Assembly: GCA_965230015.1 (NCBI GenBank)
Contig: CBDDKF010000014.1
Location: 1 to 64,000 of the forward strand
DNA from: JABSQH01 sp965230015
GTDB taxonomy: Bacteria > Actinomycetota > Acidimicrobiia > Acidimicrobiales > Ilumatobacteraceae
Reading direction: 5' to 3'
DNA length: 64,000 nucleotides
The notes under the pieces were generated by a model, which saw only the letters and a program-made list of their open reading frames with translations, was not told the origin of the DNA and ran no database searches. The translations under genes were made by a program, and so were the position numbers. Shown one piece after another: positions 1-9,830 of the stretch (position 1 is its first letter; each line of letters begins with the position of its first letter).

Positions 1-42
1 GCCTTCGAACGATTCCTCACCGACGGCGGTGACGCCTTCTAG
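1..42 (+). CDS. 3' end of an unidentified CDS (partial)
   Basis: Reading from base 1 gives AFERFLTDGGDAF followed by TAG at 40-42. The composition looks like a normal coding end and no other gene covers it. Too short to identify; the body of the gene is left of the window. Confidence 0.3.
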   Translation, partial: AFERFLTDGGDAF

Positions 43-146
43 CCGAGCTGGCTCCGCGGGCCCGAATCAATGGGCATCCGAGATTCCGACTCGCCGACCT
101 TCCAGAAGGAAACCTAACCACGCCCGATCGAGCGACGATTCGCACA

Positions 147-1238
147 TCAGAAGCTGCATCCGGTGGTTGGGAGAACTGCGGGATTGATGCCGATGCCCTC
201 ACCCGCGAGCGTCGCGAGAAGGCCTTGCGGACAGCGCCGGACTCCGCCTGTCGTGCGGATCTCCAAGTGAAGGTGGGGTGTGCCGGAGCAGCCGGTGTTG
301 CCGCTGGTGATGAGGAGCGCTCCGCTTCGACTGAGCGCCGTGGGTGACGTGGAGGTCCGCTGCCGTGGCAGTAGGTCCACCTCGTGCCGTCGCTGTCGTC
401 GACGGACGGTGACGCCGATCCCGCAGGTGGAGCAGCAGTTGCGCCCGCGTTCGGTGCAACCTTGTTCCCACCAGTTGTTTGTGGCCACGCGGAGACGGTG
501 GCGACGGTCCCGCCTCTGACGGCGTAGATCGGCACGCCGGGCGGGATGGTCCAGTCCCATGCGGAAATGTGTGGTGCGGGTCGTCGATCTGGCTGATCGT
601 CTCGAGGAGTAGCGACCGAGGTCCGGGGAGCGCCCATCCGCCGGGGAGGGTTTCGCCGCCCGGTCCGCCGATGCAGGCCGGTGCGCTTCGGAGCGGCTCG
701 GTCGTCGCGGCTTGTTCGTCGTCGGTGATCGATGTGCGGCGGAAGCGTCGGCAGCGCCGAGCTCTTCGAACTTCTCGAGCCATCGCTGTTGGTACTGGCG
801 GGGAGTGAGGGTGTTACCCGCCTCGGGCGCCGGCACGCGGTCCCAGCTTGTGCTTCTCGGAGTTGGTATGTGTCCGAGGTACCAGACCACGGGCACCGCA
901 TCGACGGTGCCGTGCTCTTTGAGGATGGCGCCGACCATCTCGGCAGCCTTCGCGTCCTGGATGTCTGACGGGGCGTCGGCGGCGGTGGGGTAGCCGGCGT
1001 AGCCGTCCCACGTGCTGTTGATGAACTGATAGGCGCCGGAGGCGGTCGACCCCGCTGCCCGGGCTCGATGGTCGCCTCCCGACTCGAGTGCTCGGATCGT
1101 GGCGAGGGTCTGTTCGAGCGACGTCGCGTTCGGTGCGCAGGCGACCAGTGGAGGCGGATCGCCGCCGGCCAGCAAGACCGGGATCGTCGCAACGCTTCCG
1201 AGGATTGCGAGCGGTACGGCAGCGAGCAGAACCTTCAC
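147..1238 (-). pseudogene. Lytic transglycosylase + M23 peptidase, conjugation-associated, multiply frameshifted
   Basis: Cell-wall hydrolase of the transfer apparatus. The GTG start at 1238 follows a strong GGAGGAAG ribosome site. Residues 1-20 form a hydrophobic anchor. The transglycosylase-like part has TIRALESGGD (catalytic Glu) and SGAYQFINSTW. After about 150 residues coding quality jumps between frames: WDWTIPPGVPIYAV, NNWWEQGC, RWTYCHGS and TGCSGTPHLHLEIRT (an M23 HxH zinc motif) each lie in a different frame from the segment before. I count about six single-base shifts between 745 and 320 with no in-frame stop damage. Either the gene has decayed very recently or this stretch is badly sequenced. 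Restored, it would be a two-domain SLT-M23 hydrolase of about 365 residues. It is divergent from the pilin-like gene at 1376. Confidence 0.75.
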
Positions 1239-1375
1239 ACCTTCTTCCTCCACCCATGCGCGTGATGCTCGGCACCGATTGCTGGTCGGAGCGCGCGCCG
1301 GGTGCCGGGGGTGGGTTGGTGGCTGCAGGGAGCCGACGTCAGGGAGCCGACGTCCAAGACGAAGCCGGAGGAGCC

Positions 1376-1750
1376 ATGGCCAACCGATCCCGACGAACAC
1401 GAACGACCCGCCTCGTCCGCCGAACGGCGAGCGCGGCGTCCGGCGCGGTCTTCCTGAGCCTGGTCGCTTCGACGACCGCGCTGGCAGTGCCGCCGAACCC
1501 GTCTCCCGACGGGTCAGCGCCCGGAGCAGCGCTGATGAACACCGTATTGGGCTGGCTGAAGTGGGGAGCGCTTGCCGCCTCGCTGGCTGGACTGCTGATC
1601 GGCGCGATCGCAACGGCGGTGGGGCACTTCGGCTCGAACTACTCAGCCTCGTCAGCGGGACGGAAGTGGTTGCTCGGCGGCATGGGTGGGGCGATCCTCG
1701 CCGGACTCGCCTGGACGATCACGTCGACGCTCTACTCGGCAACGGGCTGA
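1376..1750 (+). CDS. Small secreted/membrane protein, VirB2/TrbC pilin-like
   Basis: 124 residues. The ATG at 1376 has GGAGGAG just upstream. The N-terminus is Arg-rich, then a signal-like helix ending VASTTALA at about residue 38, then two hydrophobic segments (near 60-80 and 98-118) separated by GHFGSNYSASSAGRK. This layout (leader plus two helices with a short loop) and its position as first gene of the transfer operon match VirB2/TrbC-like pilins of Gram-positive elements. Sequence similarity alone is not diagnostic. It is followed after 3 bp by the next gene. Confidence 0.6.
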   Translation: MANRSRRTRTTRLVRRTASAASGAVFLSLVASTTALAVPPNPSPDGSAPGAALMNTVLGWLKWGALAASLAGLLIGAIATAVGHFGSNYSASSAGRKWLLGGMGGAILAGLAWTITSTLYSATG

Positions 1751-1753
1751 CCG

Positions 1754-2495
1754 ATGCCCACCCGATCAGACCACCGACCTCTCGTGCCGACGCTGCTCGT
1801 CGCAGCACTGGTTGGCGTCGTCGCGTTCGCAGGCGCTCGTCTCGCACAGGGTGGTGGCAGCGCGGAATCGGCGACGGCTCAAGAGCAGGCGTCTCCGCGA
1901 GCTGCGAACTTTGCCAACTCGACGGGGTCGGCGTCCTCCCACGACAGCGGGTCGCCACAATTCGCCGACAGCGTGAGCAATCCGATCGATGCTCGGCACT
2001 CCAATCACATGGCCGCCGAGCACGCAGCGCTGGAGATCGTGCGGTCCATCGACGAGGTCGCTCGTGCGGGCTTCATCTCCCGACGAGAGCTCGTCGAGTC
2101 GTTCACCACTGACGAGTTCGGCTCGCAGTTCGCCTCCGAGACAGGTCAGCAGGTCGACACCCTCTTGATGGAGTTGGGTGCACGAGGGCGTCGACAACGA
2201 GGGACTCGTCCTCCACGAACAGCCGATCACCGTCACGTCGACGGACGTGGCCGACGGCGTTCAGGTCGAGACGTGGTCGGTATTGATCGTGGCGGTCACG
2301 GACCTCGGTCCCGCACGGCAGGTGTGGCGCACGATCACGCTCGACATGGTCGACGTCGACGGTGCCTGGTTGCTCGACGGCTGGGAATCGGAAATCGGTC
2401 CCACGCCCGCACCACCCGCCGAGGGACTCATCGACACCGCCGATTCGGTGACGGACGTGCTCGCCTGGCGCAGGGTCGACGGCGGGGAGGGCTGA
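1754..2495 (+). pseudogene. Conjugation membrane-anchored protein, frameshifted
   Basis: An N-terminal anchor (residues 10-30, LLVAALVGVVAFAGARLA) is followed by a Ser/Ala/Gln-rich linker and then a globular domain. The first frame is good to MELGA at about 2177. The continuation HEGVDNEGLVLHEQPI to VDGGEG reads in the next frame and ends at 2495. Removing one G from the GGG at 2176-2178 would join them into about 246 residues. An anchor plus an extracellular domain just before a TrbL-like gene suggests a role like TcpC/VirB8, but I see no diagnostic motif. 3 bp separate it from the next gene. Confidence 0.55.
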
Positions 2496-2498
2496 ACG

Positions 2499-3668
2499 GT
2501 GTTCCCGATCCCGAACCCGATCTCCATCTTCACGTCCGTCGCCTCCGACGTCGTCGGCTGGGCCTGGGACAAGGTGATCCAGGGCATCTACACGTGGTTC
2601 GCCAACGGGATCCTGCTCCTCATGGAGTGGGTCTGGAACATCCTCGACGAGACCACCACTCCGAGGCTGACCGAGGACTGGTTCGCGAACGGCATGATCG
2701 GCCCGATCGCCGGCGTTGCACTCGGGATCACGCTCGCCATGATGCTGGCGTCAGCGATCCAAGCCGGCCTTGCAGGTCGACCGGAGCTGATCGTCGACGC
2801 GCTGAAGGAAGGCCCGAAGGCGATCGTCGCCACCGCGCTCACTGTCGTCGTCCTCGACGTGATGCTGCAGGGAGCTGATCTGCTCGCCGAGGTGGTCTGG
2901 CAAGGAGGTCGCCAGGACACGATGACCGTCCTCGACGGGCTCGCCGACACGATGGGCGCGGCGGGCGGTGGGTTCGCTGCGACGTTCCTCGGCCCGCTGG
3001 CGCTGTTGTTCGGGATGATCGGACTGATCGTGACGGCGGTCGTGATGTTCTTGCGGATGTCGCTGCTCTACCTCGTCGCGGCATTCGCCCCGATCGTTTG
3101 GTCGGCGTCGGTCTCGCCGGTGATGCGGGGGAGCGGACGTCGTCTCGTCCACCTCGCCGTCGCGCTCGTGCTCGCCAAACCGGCGATCACGGTCACCTTG
3201 GCCGTCGGCATGAAGCTGCTGGCCAACACGGGCGCTGCTCCTGGGACCGACGGCGCGAGCGAGGGTGCCGCCGCGGTGGGCACGCTCTTCGCCGGGTTCA
3301 CTGCAATCGGCATCGCAGGCCTTTCACCGGTCGTGCTGTTCCGTCTGCTGCCAGGAGTCGAGGGCGCCTCGTCGACGACCGGGGTCGTCGGCGGCTGGGG
3401 AAGATCGGCGATGACGATCGCCCAGGGTGCGATGCTCGCCAAGTCATTCGGCGCATCTCGTGGAGCCTCGGCGGCATCGCGTTCGCTGCCGGCGACCTCG
3501 ACCCTCTCGTCAGGTCTCACCGGATCGCAGTCGTCGGGTCGATCCCGCTCCGGAGGAGTCGGGCCGACGCCTACCCCGCGCCCGTCCAAGCACCTCGTCG
3601 CGAGCCGCGACGGCGCCCACGGTGACGACGAGTCAGGAGCCTTCGGCTGGCTCCAGCGAACAGGATGA
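2499..3668 (+). CDS. TrbL/VirB6-like polytopic membrane protein
   Basis: 389 residues with a GTG start 3 bp after the previous stop. Hydrophobic segments lie near residues 28-48, 65-90, 108-130, 158-204 (a double span), 218-240 and 270-300, followed by a Ser/Gly-rich soluble tail. A polytopic protein with a polar, low-complexity C-terminus placed before the SCO6880/VirB4 genes is the usual position of TrbL/VirB6-type channel components in actinobacterial ICEs. The reading frame is intact. Family assignment rests on topology and order, not on a sequence motif. Confidence 0.65.
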   Translation: MFPIPNPISIFTSVASDVVGWAWDKVIQGIYTWFANGILLLMEWVWNILDETTTPRLTEDWFANGMIGPIAGVALGITLAMMLASAIQAGLAGRPELIVDALKEGPKAIVATALTVVVLDVMLQGADLLAEVVWQGGRQDTMTVLDGLADTMGAAGGGFAATFLGPLALLFGMIGLIVTAVVMFLRMSLLYLVAAFAPIVWSASVSPVMRGSGRRLVHLAVALVLAKPAITVTLAVGMKLLANTGAAPGTDGASEGAAAVGTLFAGFTAIGIAGLSPVVLFRLLPGVEGASSTTGVVGGWGRSAMTIAQGAMLAKSFGASRGASAASRSLPATSTLSSGLTGSQSSGRSRSGGVGPTPTPRPSKHLVASRDGAHGDDESGAFGWLQRTG

Positions 3669-3677
3669 GGCCGTCCG

Positions 3678-5180
3678 ATGAGCGAGTCAACCGGAGGTCG
3701 TCCCGCCGAGGCCGTCCGCTACCACTTCGGGGATGGCACACGTGCCGGTGTGATGCTCGGTTTGTCGCTCCGCCAGGCCGCACCGCTGGTAGGGGGAGCC
3801 GTCTGGCTGACGCTCGCCCTCATGATTGGAAGCCCTGTGCTCGGCGTCTGCGGGCTCGTCGTCGCTGCGGTGCTGTCGTTCGGTCGATGGCGTGGGAGCC
3901 CGCTCTACGAGGTGGCCGTTCCAGGCGTCCGACTCTCTGCTCGCCGTCTTCGCAAGCGTTCGACGTGGACGCGCCGATCGCTCATCGGCTCGGCCCACGG
4001 TGGCGTCGACGACCTTCCTGAACAGATGGTTGGCCTCGAGCTGCATGAGGCGCAGATCGACTGGACCGGAGCACCGCGCGCGGCTGGCGTGATTCGTGAC
4101 CGCGCGACCGGCACGGTGTCGCTCGTCGTTCATCTGTTGGGAGACGGGTTCGCCGTCGCCGGACCCGTCGAGCAGGACGAGCGTCTCGCCGCATGGGGCG
4201 GCGCGCTCGCGCCGCTCGCCCGCGACCGATGTCCTGTCGCTCGGGTCACCTGGCAGGAGTGGGCACACACGGACGGCGTCACGTCGCATCGTGAGTTCCT
4301 CGGATCGTTGTCGGACGACGGTCGCCGCTCGACCCCGGCCGGTGCGGACTATGAGGACCTGCTGTCGATGCTCGACGCGTCGACGATCGCTCATGACGTC
4401 TTGCTGACGCTCACGGCCGATGTGCGACGGATTCCGGGACGTCGCGATCGTAGCTCTTGGGACGTGAGCGCAGAGGCGCTGGTCGCCGAGGCGAGCCAGC
4501 TCGCAGCGCGGCTGACGTCGGCCGGGCTCGTGGTCTCGAGCCCGTTGGCGCCTGCAGAGGTCGCCACCGCGGTCCGGTTGCGTTCGGACCCGACCCGCTC
4601 ACCGGCCAGCGTGGCGTCGTCGCTCGCCGCTGCTGCCGGTCACGGAGCAGCCGAGTGGGGCCCGATGGCGGCCGACGCCGACTGGAACCACTGTCGAGTC
4701 GACGGATCCTTTCACCGGTCGTATCGGGTGGTCAGCTGGCCGATGCTCCCGGTGTCTGCCGAGTGGATGAGCCCGCTCATGGTCGGCGGCGGCCAGACCC
4801 GAACGGTCACCATGGTGATGGAACCCGTTCCGATCGCGCAGGCGGCACGCGAGGCGAACCGTCAACTCACGTCGCTGGAATCGGACCGCGACGAGAAGTC
4901 CCGCAAGGGCTTCCGCTCGACGGCACGAGAACGTCGCCGCATCGACGACGTGGAATCGCGCGAGCAGGAGCTCGCCTCCGGACATCCCGAGTTCCGCCAC
5001 GTCGGATTCGTGACCGCAACGGCGGCAACGCTGGACGAGTTGGACGAGGCCTGCGCACAGGTCGAACAGGACGCAGCCCAGTCGATGCTCGACATCCGAT
5101 CGCTCTCCGCACGCCAGGGCGAGGGATGGGTCGCATCGCTTCCCCTCGGCCGCTCGGTCCGTCGAGGCTTGTGGTCGTGA
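3678..5180 (+). CDS. SCO6880-family conjugation protein (PrgI-like N-terminus)
   Basis: 500 residues. Two transmembrane helices near residues 28-66 (VGGAVWLTLALMIG, VCGLVVAAVLSF) are followed by a large cytoplasmic part rich in E/R/D, including a charged coiled region near 395-430. This is the standard build of the SCO6880 family in actinobacterial elements, always found just before a VirB4-like ATPase. It appears to supply the membrane and N-terminal portion that VirB4 carries as one chain elsewhere. The start ATG is 9 bp after the previous stop; the stop TGA overlaps the GTG start of the ATPase (GTGA), indicating translational coupling. Confidence 0.8.
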   Translation: MSESTGGRPAEAVRYHFGDGTRAGVMLGLSLRQAAPLVGGAVWLTLALMIGSPVLGVCGLVVAAVLSFGRWRGSPLYEVAVPGVRLSARRLRKRSTWTRRSLIGSAHGGVDDLPEQMVGLELHEAQIDWTGAPRAAGVIRDRATGTVSLVVHLLGDGFAVAGPVEQDERLAAWGGALAPLARDRCPVARVTWQEWAHTDGVTSHREFLGSLSDDGRRSTPAGADYEDLLSMLDASTIAHDVLLTLTADVRRIPGRRDRSSWDVSAEALVAEASQLAARLTSAGLVVSSPLAPAEVATAVRLRSDPTRSPASVASSLAAAAGHGAAEWGPMAADADWNHCRVDGSFHRSYRVVSWPMLPVSAEWMSPLMVGGGQTRTVTMVMEPVPIAQAAREANRQLTSLESDRDEKSRKGFRSTARERRRIDDVESREQELASGHPEFRHVGFVTATAATLDELDEACAQVEQDAAQSMLDIRSLSARQGEGWVASLPLGRSVRRGLWS

Positions 5181-6613
5181 GAACCCGACGGCGCACGGCA
5201 GCGAAGCGACGAGGTCGTGCACTCCCGTCGGAACGCCACGTCGAAGGCCGGTCGGCGCAGTTCGAGTCAGCCGCGCCGGCCAGCGAGTCGAAGGAAGCCC
5301 CGACCTCGAGAGCGCGACCCGGCGGAGGGCGAGTCGGCATCCCCGTCGACTGGTCTCGCTCGACGCTCGCGCACCTGCGGTCGGTCTACCCGTTCCATAC
5401 CTCGGCCGGATTAGGCGAGCGCGGAGCGCTGATCGGCGCCGACGTGACCGGAGGGTTCCGGGGCTTCTACTTCGACCCGTTCGAGTTCTACGGAGCCCAG
5501 CACCTCACGAATCCGAACATGATCGTGATGGGTTCGGTCGGGTTCGGCAAGTCCGCCACAGTCAAGGCGCTCATCCGCCGCCTACGGGCGGTGTACGGAC
5601 CGCAGCGCTACCTAGCGGTCATCGATCCCAAGGGCGAGTACGGCTCGATCGCGGACGACCTCGGCCTCGCCGTCATCAAGCTGTTCCCGGGCTCGGGAGG
5701 CGCCCGGATCAACCCGATGGACCCCGGTCGCGGCGGGGACGACTCCGTCCTCGACCGCCAGACGCTCGCCGCCGACCTCGTTGCGGGCGTCTTGGCCCGA
5801 CCGCTCTCACCGCTCGAGGACGCCGTGCTGGGCTGGGGCATCGAAGCCCGGTGCGGGACCGGCGCACCGTTCACGCTCGCCGACCTGCACGCTGAGATTC
5901 TCGACCCGCCGGCCGACCTCGTCCGCCTGTCGCGCCACAGCCCGCTCGAACTCGCCCGGGCGACGGCACCGGCGTCGTTCGCGCTCGACAAGCTCTGCTC
6001 ACGAACGCTGCGAGGCATGTTTGACGGCCCCACCACCGTCGACACTGATTGGGACGACGGGCCAGGCGTCGTCCTCGACCTGTCCGCCGTCTACAACAAC
6101 CGCGAGGCGCTACCGCTCGTGATGATCGCTGCCACCCACTGGCTGACGGCGGCGCTCCGGGGCCGACCAGAGCGGCGGTCGATTCAGGTGATCGACGAAG
6201 CGTGGGCCGCCGTCCGCCATGGCGCTGCCTACCTGCAGGGCTCGCTCAAGCTGTCGAGGACCTACGGCATCTCCACTGTGCTCGTCTGTCACCGAGCGTC
6301 CGATCTCACAGCGCAGGCGGACGACGGCACTGCTGGATCGAAGATCGCCGCCGGGCTGCTCTCCGACATCGAGACGAGAGTGCTGCTTCGGCAGCCGCCG
6401 GAACAGGTGGCCGAGACCTCAAAGCTGTTCGACCTGACCGAGCGAGAGCGGCAATGGCTCGGTCAACTGGTCAAGGGGCGAGCCCTCTGGAAGGTCGGTG
6501 CGCGGACGGCATGCGTCCATGCCGTACTGACGCCTGGAGAACGAGCGCTGTTCGACACGGACCAGAGTATGAGCTCATCGACCCAGGTCAGCTCCCCGGC
6601 GTCCACGAAGTGA
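5177..6613 (+). CDS. VirB4/TraC-like conjugation ATPase
   Basis: 478 residues. I place the start at GTG 5177, nine bases after GAGG and overlapping the previous stop. Walker A is GSVGFGKSA near residue 118-125, Walker B IQVIDEAW near 336. FYFDPFEFYG and IDPKGEYGSIADDLG are typical of TraC/VirB4 ATPases of actinobacterial ICEs. It lacks the N-terminal half of Gram-negative VirB4 (about 800 residues), consistent with the split arrangement with the preceding SCO6880-like gene. It would power assembly or substrate transfer at the membrane. Intact. Confidence 0.9.
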   Translation: MRTRRRTAAKRRGRALPSERHVEGRSAQFESAAPASESKEAPTSRARPGGGRVGIPVDWSRSTLAHLRSVYPFHTSAGLGERGALIGADVTGGFRGFYFDPFEFYGAQHLTNPNMIVMGSVGFGKSATVKALIRRLRAVYGPQRYLAVIDPKGEYGSIADDLGLAVIKLFPGSGGARINPMDPGRGGDDSVLDRQTLAADLVAGVLARPLSPLEDAVLGWGIEARCGTGAPFTLADLHAEILDPPADLVRLSRHSPLELARATAPASFALDKLCSRTLRGMFDGPTTVDTDWDDGPGVVLDLSAVYNNREALPLVMIAATHWLTAALRGRPERRSIQVIDEAWAAVRHGAAYLQGSLKLSRTYGISTVLVCHRASDLTAQADDGTAGSKIAAGLLSDIETRVLLRQPPEQVAETSKLFDLTERERQWLGQLVKGRALWKVGARTACVHAVLTPGERALFDTDQSMSSSTQVSSPASTK

Positions 6614-6619
6614 GGCGAC

Positions 6620-7699
6620 GTGGGTCAACGGTGGACGATCGCCGATGTTCTCGATCGAACCGACCTGCGGGCATTGCTCGACGAGTTCGCAGTTCCGGAT
6701 CGTGAGGGCCGTCGATGGCGCTGTCCGCTGAGCGACCACGACGATCACCATGCGTCGGTCACGATGCACCGGGACCACCGGGGTCACGAACGGTGGCGTT
6801 GCTGGTCCGGCGACCGAGACCACCGAGGCGACGCGATCGATCTCGTGCAAGCGGTCCGCCGCTGTGACCGCGCGACCGCCATTGACGAACTCGCCGCCCG
6901 CGCCGGCATGTCACCGGATCGCGAACTGCCACCGGTTCCGCAACGTCGCCCAGGCCCGAAGCCGGCCACGCATCCCGACGATCGAGTGATCGCGTACGCC
7001 ACCGTGTGTGCTCGCCTGCTGTGGTCGCCGCTCGGCGCAGAGGTCCGGGATTGGCTGCACGGTCGCGGGCTCGATGACGACGTCCTGTGGGCGAACCGTG
7101 TCGGCGCCGACCCAGGCCGAGCCCGACTGCGACGCGGCAAGGGAATCCCGTACGGCGCTGGACCGGGCGCGACATTCCCGGCCCTGAACGCGGCGGGTGA
7201 GATCCGCTACGTCCAAACGCGAGCCCTCGAGCCAAGACCTGGCTACGGCAAGTACGACAACCCGTCGGCCGTGATGGCACCGAACCCTCGACTCTCCGTC
7301 GCCTTCCCGCCAAGACTCAACGGCGCCGACCAGCTCGTCGTGTGTGAGGGCATCCCCGACTCGCTCATCGCGGCCCAGGCGGGCTTCCGAGCGGTCGGAC
7401 TCCTCGGTACGAACGCGCTAGACGATTCTGTCGCGGCCCGCATCGCCAACCTCGCCGACAACAACGACCTCGACATCACGGTCATCGTCGACGTCGACGA
7501 CAACGGCATCGGTCGATCACTCGGCGCAAGGCTGGCTGACCGACTGGACTCAGACCACGGCGTAGTAGCGCATCTGGTCGAGCCTCCCGAGGGGCACGAC
7601 CTCAACACCTGGGCGCTCTCGGATTCGCGTTGGCACGCGCAGCTTTCGACGCAGGACTGCCGACCGCCGCTCGCTGGTCCGAGCTGTGGGCGCGATTGA
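6620..7699 (+). CDS. DnaG-like primase: CHC2 zinc domain + Toprim
   Basis: 359 residues, GTG start 6 bp after the ATPase stop. The N-terminal CHC2-type zinc ribbon has RWRCPLSDHDDHH and RWRCWSGDRDHRGD (about residues 32-70). The Toprim fold is shown by VVCEGIPDSLIAAQAG (acidic Glu near 237) and IVDVDDNGIG (near 290). This is the zinc-Toprim core of bacterial primases, shorter than DnaG (about 600) because no helicase-binding domain is present. It would prime the complementary strand in the recipient or the replicating ICE. Co-transcribed with the transfer genes. Confidence 0.85.
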   Translation: MGQRWTIADVLDRTDLRALLDEFAVPDREGRRWRCPLSDHDDHHASVTMHRDHRGHERWRCWSGDRDHRGDAIDLVQAVRRCDRATAIDELAARAGMSPDRELPPVPQRRPGPKPATHPDDRVIAYATVCARLLWSPLGAEVRDWLHGRGLDDDVLWANRVGADPGRARLRRGKGIPYGAGPGATFPALNAAGEIRYVQTRALEPRPGYGKYDNPSAVMAPNPRLSVAFPPRLNGADQLVVCEGIPDSLIAAQAGFRAVGLLGTNALDDSVAARIANLADNNDLDITVIVDVDDNGIGRSLGARLADRLDSDHGVVAHLVEPPEGHDLNTWALSDSRWHAQLSTQDCRPPLAGPSCGRD

Positions 7700-7800
7700 C
7701 CTTGCCGGGCTCGTGGCGGTTCGTTGTCGACTCCGCTGACGGGAAGGTGGCTCTGTGCGGCGCAGATGTCCGTCTTCGTTGCACCGAAGTGACCCAGACT

Positions 7801-9504
7801 ATGGAGATGTCCAACGCGGAGCGCGTGGCGCGCACAAGGCGATGTTCCGATCCATCACCCGCTGTCGTCAAGCAGCTCTTCGGGACTGCCGTGCAGTGCG
7901 GGCAACCAACGTGCAACGAGACCCTATACCGAATCGAGAACGGCCGGCCAGCACTCAACTGCCGAATCGCTCACATCCGCGCCTCGTCACCGAACGGACC
8001 TCGCGCCGATCCGTACATGAGCTGTGACGAGGTCAATGCTTTCGAGAATCTTCTCCTTCTATGTCTGTTCCATGCGGCACTGATCGACGACAGTTGGGAG
8101 GACTTCTCGGCGGACATGTTGGCGGACTGGAAGCGCCAGCAGGTTGCCCAAGCGTCCATCCTCGGTGCCGCACGGCAACCCACCGACAGCGAAGTGGCTG
8201 AGTTGATTGTTGAGTCCAGGCCGGCCGACGTCGTCACGCGCTCTGCCTCCGTCGATGTGGCCCGGGCATCTCGGAGCCTGCGGAGTGCAGCGGAACGAAC
8301 CAGAGATGAACCTCAGCGCATCCTCGCTGAGCAGAGCGCAGCCGAGCGCCAGCTCCAACGTGGCTCCTTTGCCTTCGACTCAGAAACCGGCGAGCGCCTC
8401 CAGATGCAGCTCTCACGCAACGAGCAGCGGCAGTTCTCGGTACGGATCTCGGAGGCGCTCGCCGCGAGTCGGCCGTCCGTGGAGGCGGCTGCCGACTCTG
8501 TGCTCGCCGAAGCAGCTGGTCTGGCCGCAGCGCTCGGGGCCGACGGGTCTGACGTTCGCGCGTGGGTGGAGCGGTCGGTCGCTGAAGTCGTCCAACGATC
8601 GGGGGAGTGGAACGATGAGCTCGACGGAGCTCTCGATCAGCTCGACGCATCCGTGTCCGCACTCATCGACACAGCTGCCGGGCGCACGACACACGTGCCG
8701 CCGCCACCGGCGCCGTCGCCTCCCGAAGAACCATCGCCAGTGAGCCGCTTCTTTGAGCGGTGCGAGCGCGTCCACGAAAGCGCTGCTCGCCATGACCGTG
8801 TCGACCACCTTCCCTTCGATGAGGCCCTTTGGCTTGAACTGCTCGACCTGGCCACTGACTGCGCGTCCGTGCCGACTGTGATGTCCCTCCTTGCCTTCGA
8901 CAGTCGGACCAACGCCTCGCTTGCCGCAGCGGTGCTGAAAAACTGCGATGACGAGCAGTTCGCTCATGCCGTCCAGGTAGCGACGGACCTGAACCCGGAG
9001 GCGGCAGCTGTACACAATCTTCTGCAGCTGCGATTCCTTGCCGATGAGCGCGAGTGGGCTGAACGCCTGGCTCTCGTTCAGGTTGCCTGTGATGACCTGA
9101 GTGCAACGATCCTGAGGAGACTCGACGGCAATGAGTACTGGGAACGCAACGCCGAACACGGATCGTTCCTGCTTCGTTTCGCGGAGATGATGGCGGGCGC
9201 CGAGGTGGTGTCGTCGGCTCTCGTTCATGTCGTGGCCCAAGGAGCGCTTCTCGAGGACGTGCTAATTGCTCTTTCGGAGACCATCGAAACGCACGATTCG
9301 ACGACAGGGGAACTCCTCGAGATCAAGCGTCGCTATCGAGCTCCGGACGGGCCAGCCGGCGACAACCTGCCCCGCTGCGTCCCAGTCGACGAGATCTGCA
9401 CCTCGATCAGAGGGCGCTGGCCAGAGAACCCGGGGGCCGGTGGCCCCGAGGCCGAGCGGCTTGCGGCGGATTTTCTCGTTGCAAGGTGTTCACAGTCTCG
9501 CTGA
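7801..9504 (+). CDS. HNH-like nuclease-domain protein, probable cargo
   Basis: 567 residues from ATG 7801. Near residues 32-95 the pattern CGQPTCNETLYR, then NCRIAHIRA, GPRADPY and ENLLLLCLFHAALIDD matches the Cys-rich HNH-like module C-x4-C / C-x-IAHI / NLLLLC-x2-H. The usual second His of the HH pair is Ala here. The remaining 450 residues are helix-rich, with a Pro-rich linker (VPPPPAPSPPEEPSP) near 300. Base use is lower in GC than the transfer genes on either side, which suggests separate acquisition. It sits between the primase and a convergent pair of small genes and is not obviously part of transfer. A defence effector is possible; I do not recognise the C-terminal part. Confidence 0.6.
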   Translation: MEMSNAERVARTRRCSDPSPAVVKQLFGTAVQCGQPTCNETLYRIENGRPALNCRIAHIRASSPNGPRADPYMSCDEVNAFENLLLLCLFHAALIDDSWEDFSADMLADWKRQQVAQASILGAARQPTDSEVAELIVESRPADVVTRSASVDVARASRSLRSAAERTRDEPQRILAEQSAAERQLQRGSFAFDSETGERLQMQLSRNEQRQFSVRISEALAASRPSVEAAADSVLAEAAGLAAALGADGSDVRAWVERSVAEVVQRSGEWNDELDGALDQLDASVSALIDTAAGRTTHVPPPPAPSPPEEPSPVSRFFERCERVHESAARHDRVDHLPFDEALWLELLDLATDCASVPTVMSLLAFDSRTNASLAAAVLKNCDDEQFAHAVQVATDLNPEAAAVHNLLQLRFLADEREWAERLALVQVACDDLSATILRRLDGNEYWERNAEHGSFLLRFAEMMAGAEVVSSALVHVVAQGALLEDVLIALSETIETHDSTTGELLEIKRRYRAPDGPAGDNLPRCVPVDEICTSIRGRWPENPGAGGPEAERLAADFLVARCSQSR

Positions 9505-9566
9505 CGATGATGAGCCCGCGGCCCCGCCCACGCGAATGCAGATTGCCGGTGCGGACTGACCGACCG

Positions 9567-9830
9567 CTAGGCCACGTCGAGGGCGTGGTCGATGTAAGGG
9601 GCTAGGGCCTGCCTCGCTCGGGATCCGTTGCGCCGCGTCGGTGTCGTCGAAGGGAGCCCGAGTGCCGGTCGGAGGACTGCGTCACGGAGGTTGTCCCACT
9701 GGGTGCCGCTCACCGTTCCCTGATCGACGGCAGTTGTCACCTCGGCTCGCAGCTGACGCAGTGCGGATCGCAGGGCGACGAGGTCGTCGAGTTCGCCGTG
9801 GTTGTTCGTCGTGTAGCGGTCATCGATCAA
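9567..9830 (-). CDS. Hypothetical protein, 87 aa
   Basis: ATG at 9830, overlapping the end of the upstream minus-strand gene by 11 bp. Sequence MIDDRYTTNNHGELDDLV opens a mostly helical small protein with basic C-terminal half (TRRNGSRARQALAPYI). No family recognised. The tight overlap with 9820-10287 indicates a two-gene operon running away from the repeat array at 10336-10440. Confidence 0.5.
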   Translation of the reverse strand: MIDDRYTTNNHGELDDLVALRSALRQLRAEVTTAVDQGTVSGTQWDNLRDAVLRPALGLPSTTPTRRNGSRARQALAPYIDHALDVA

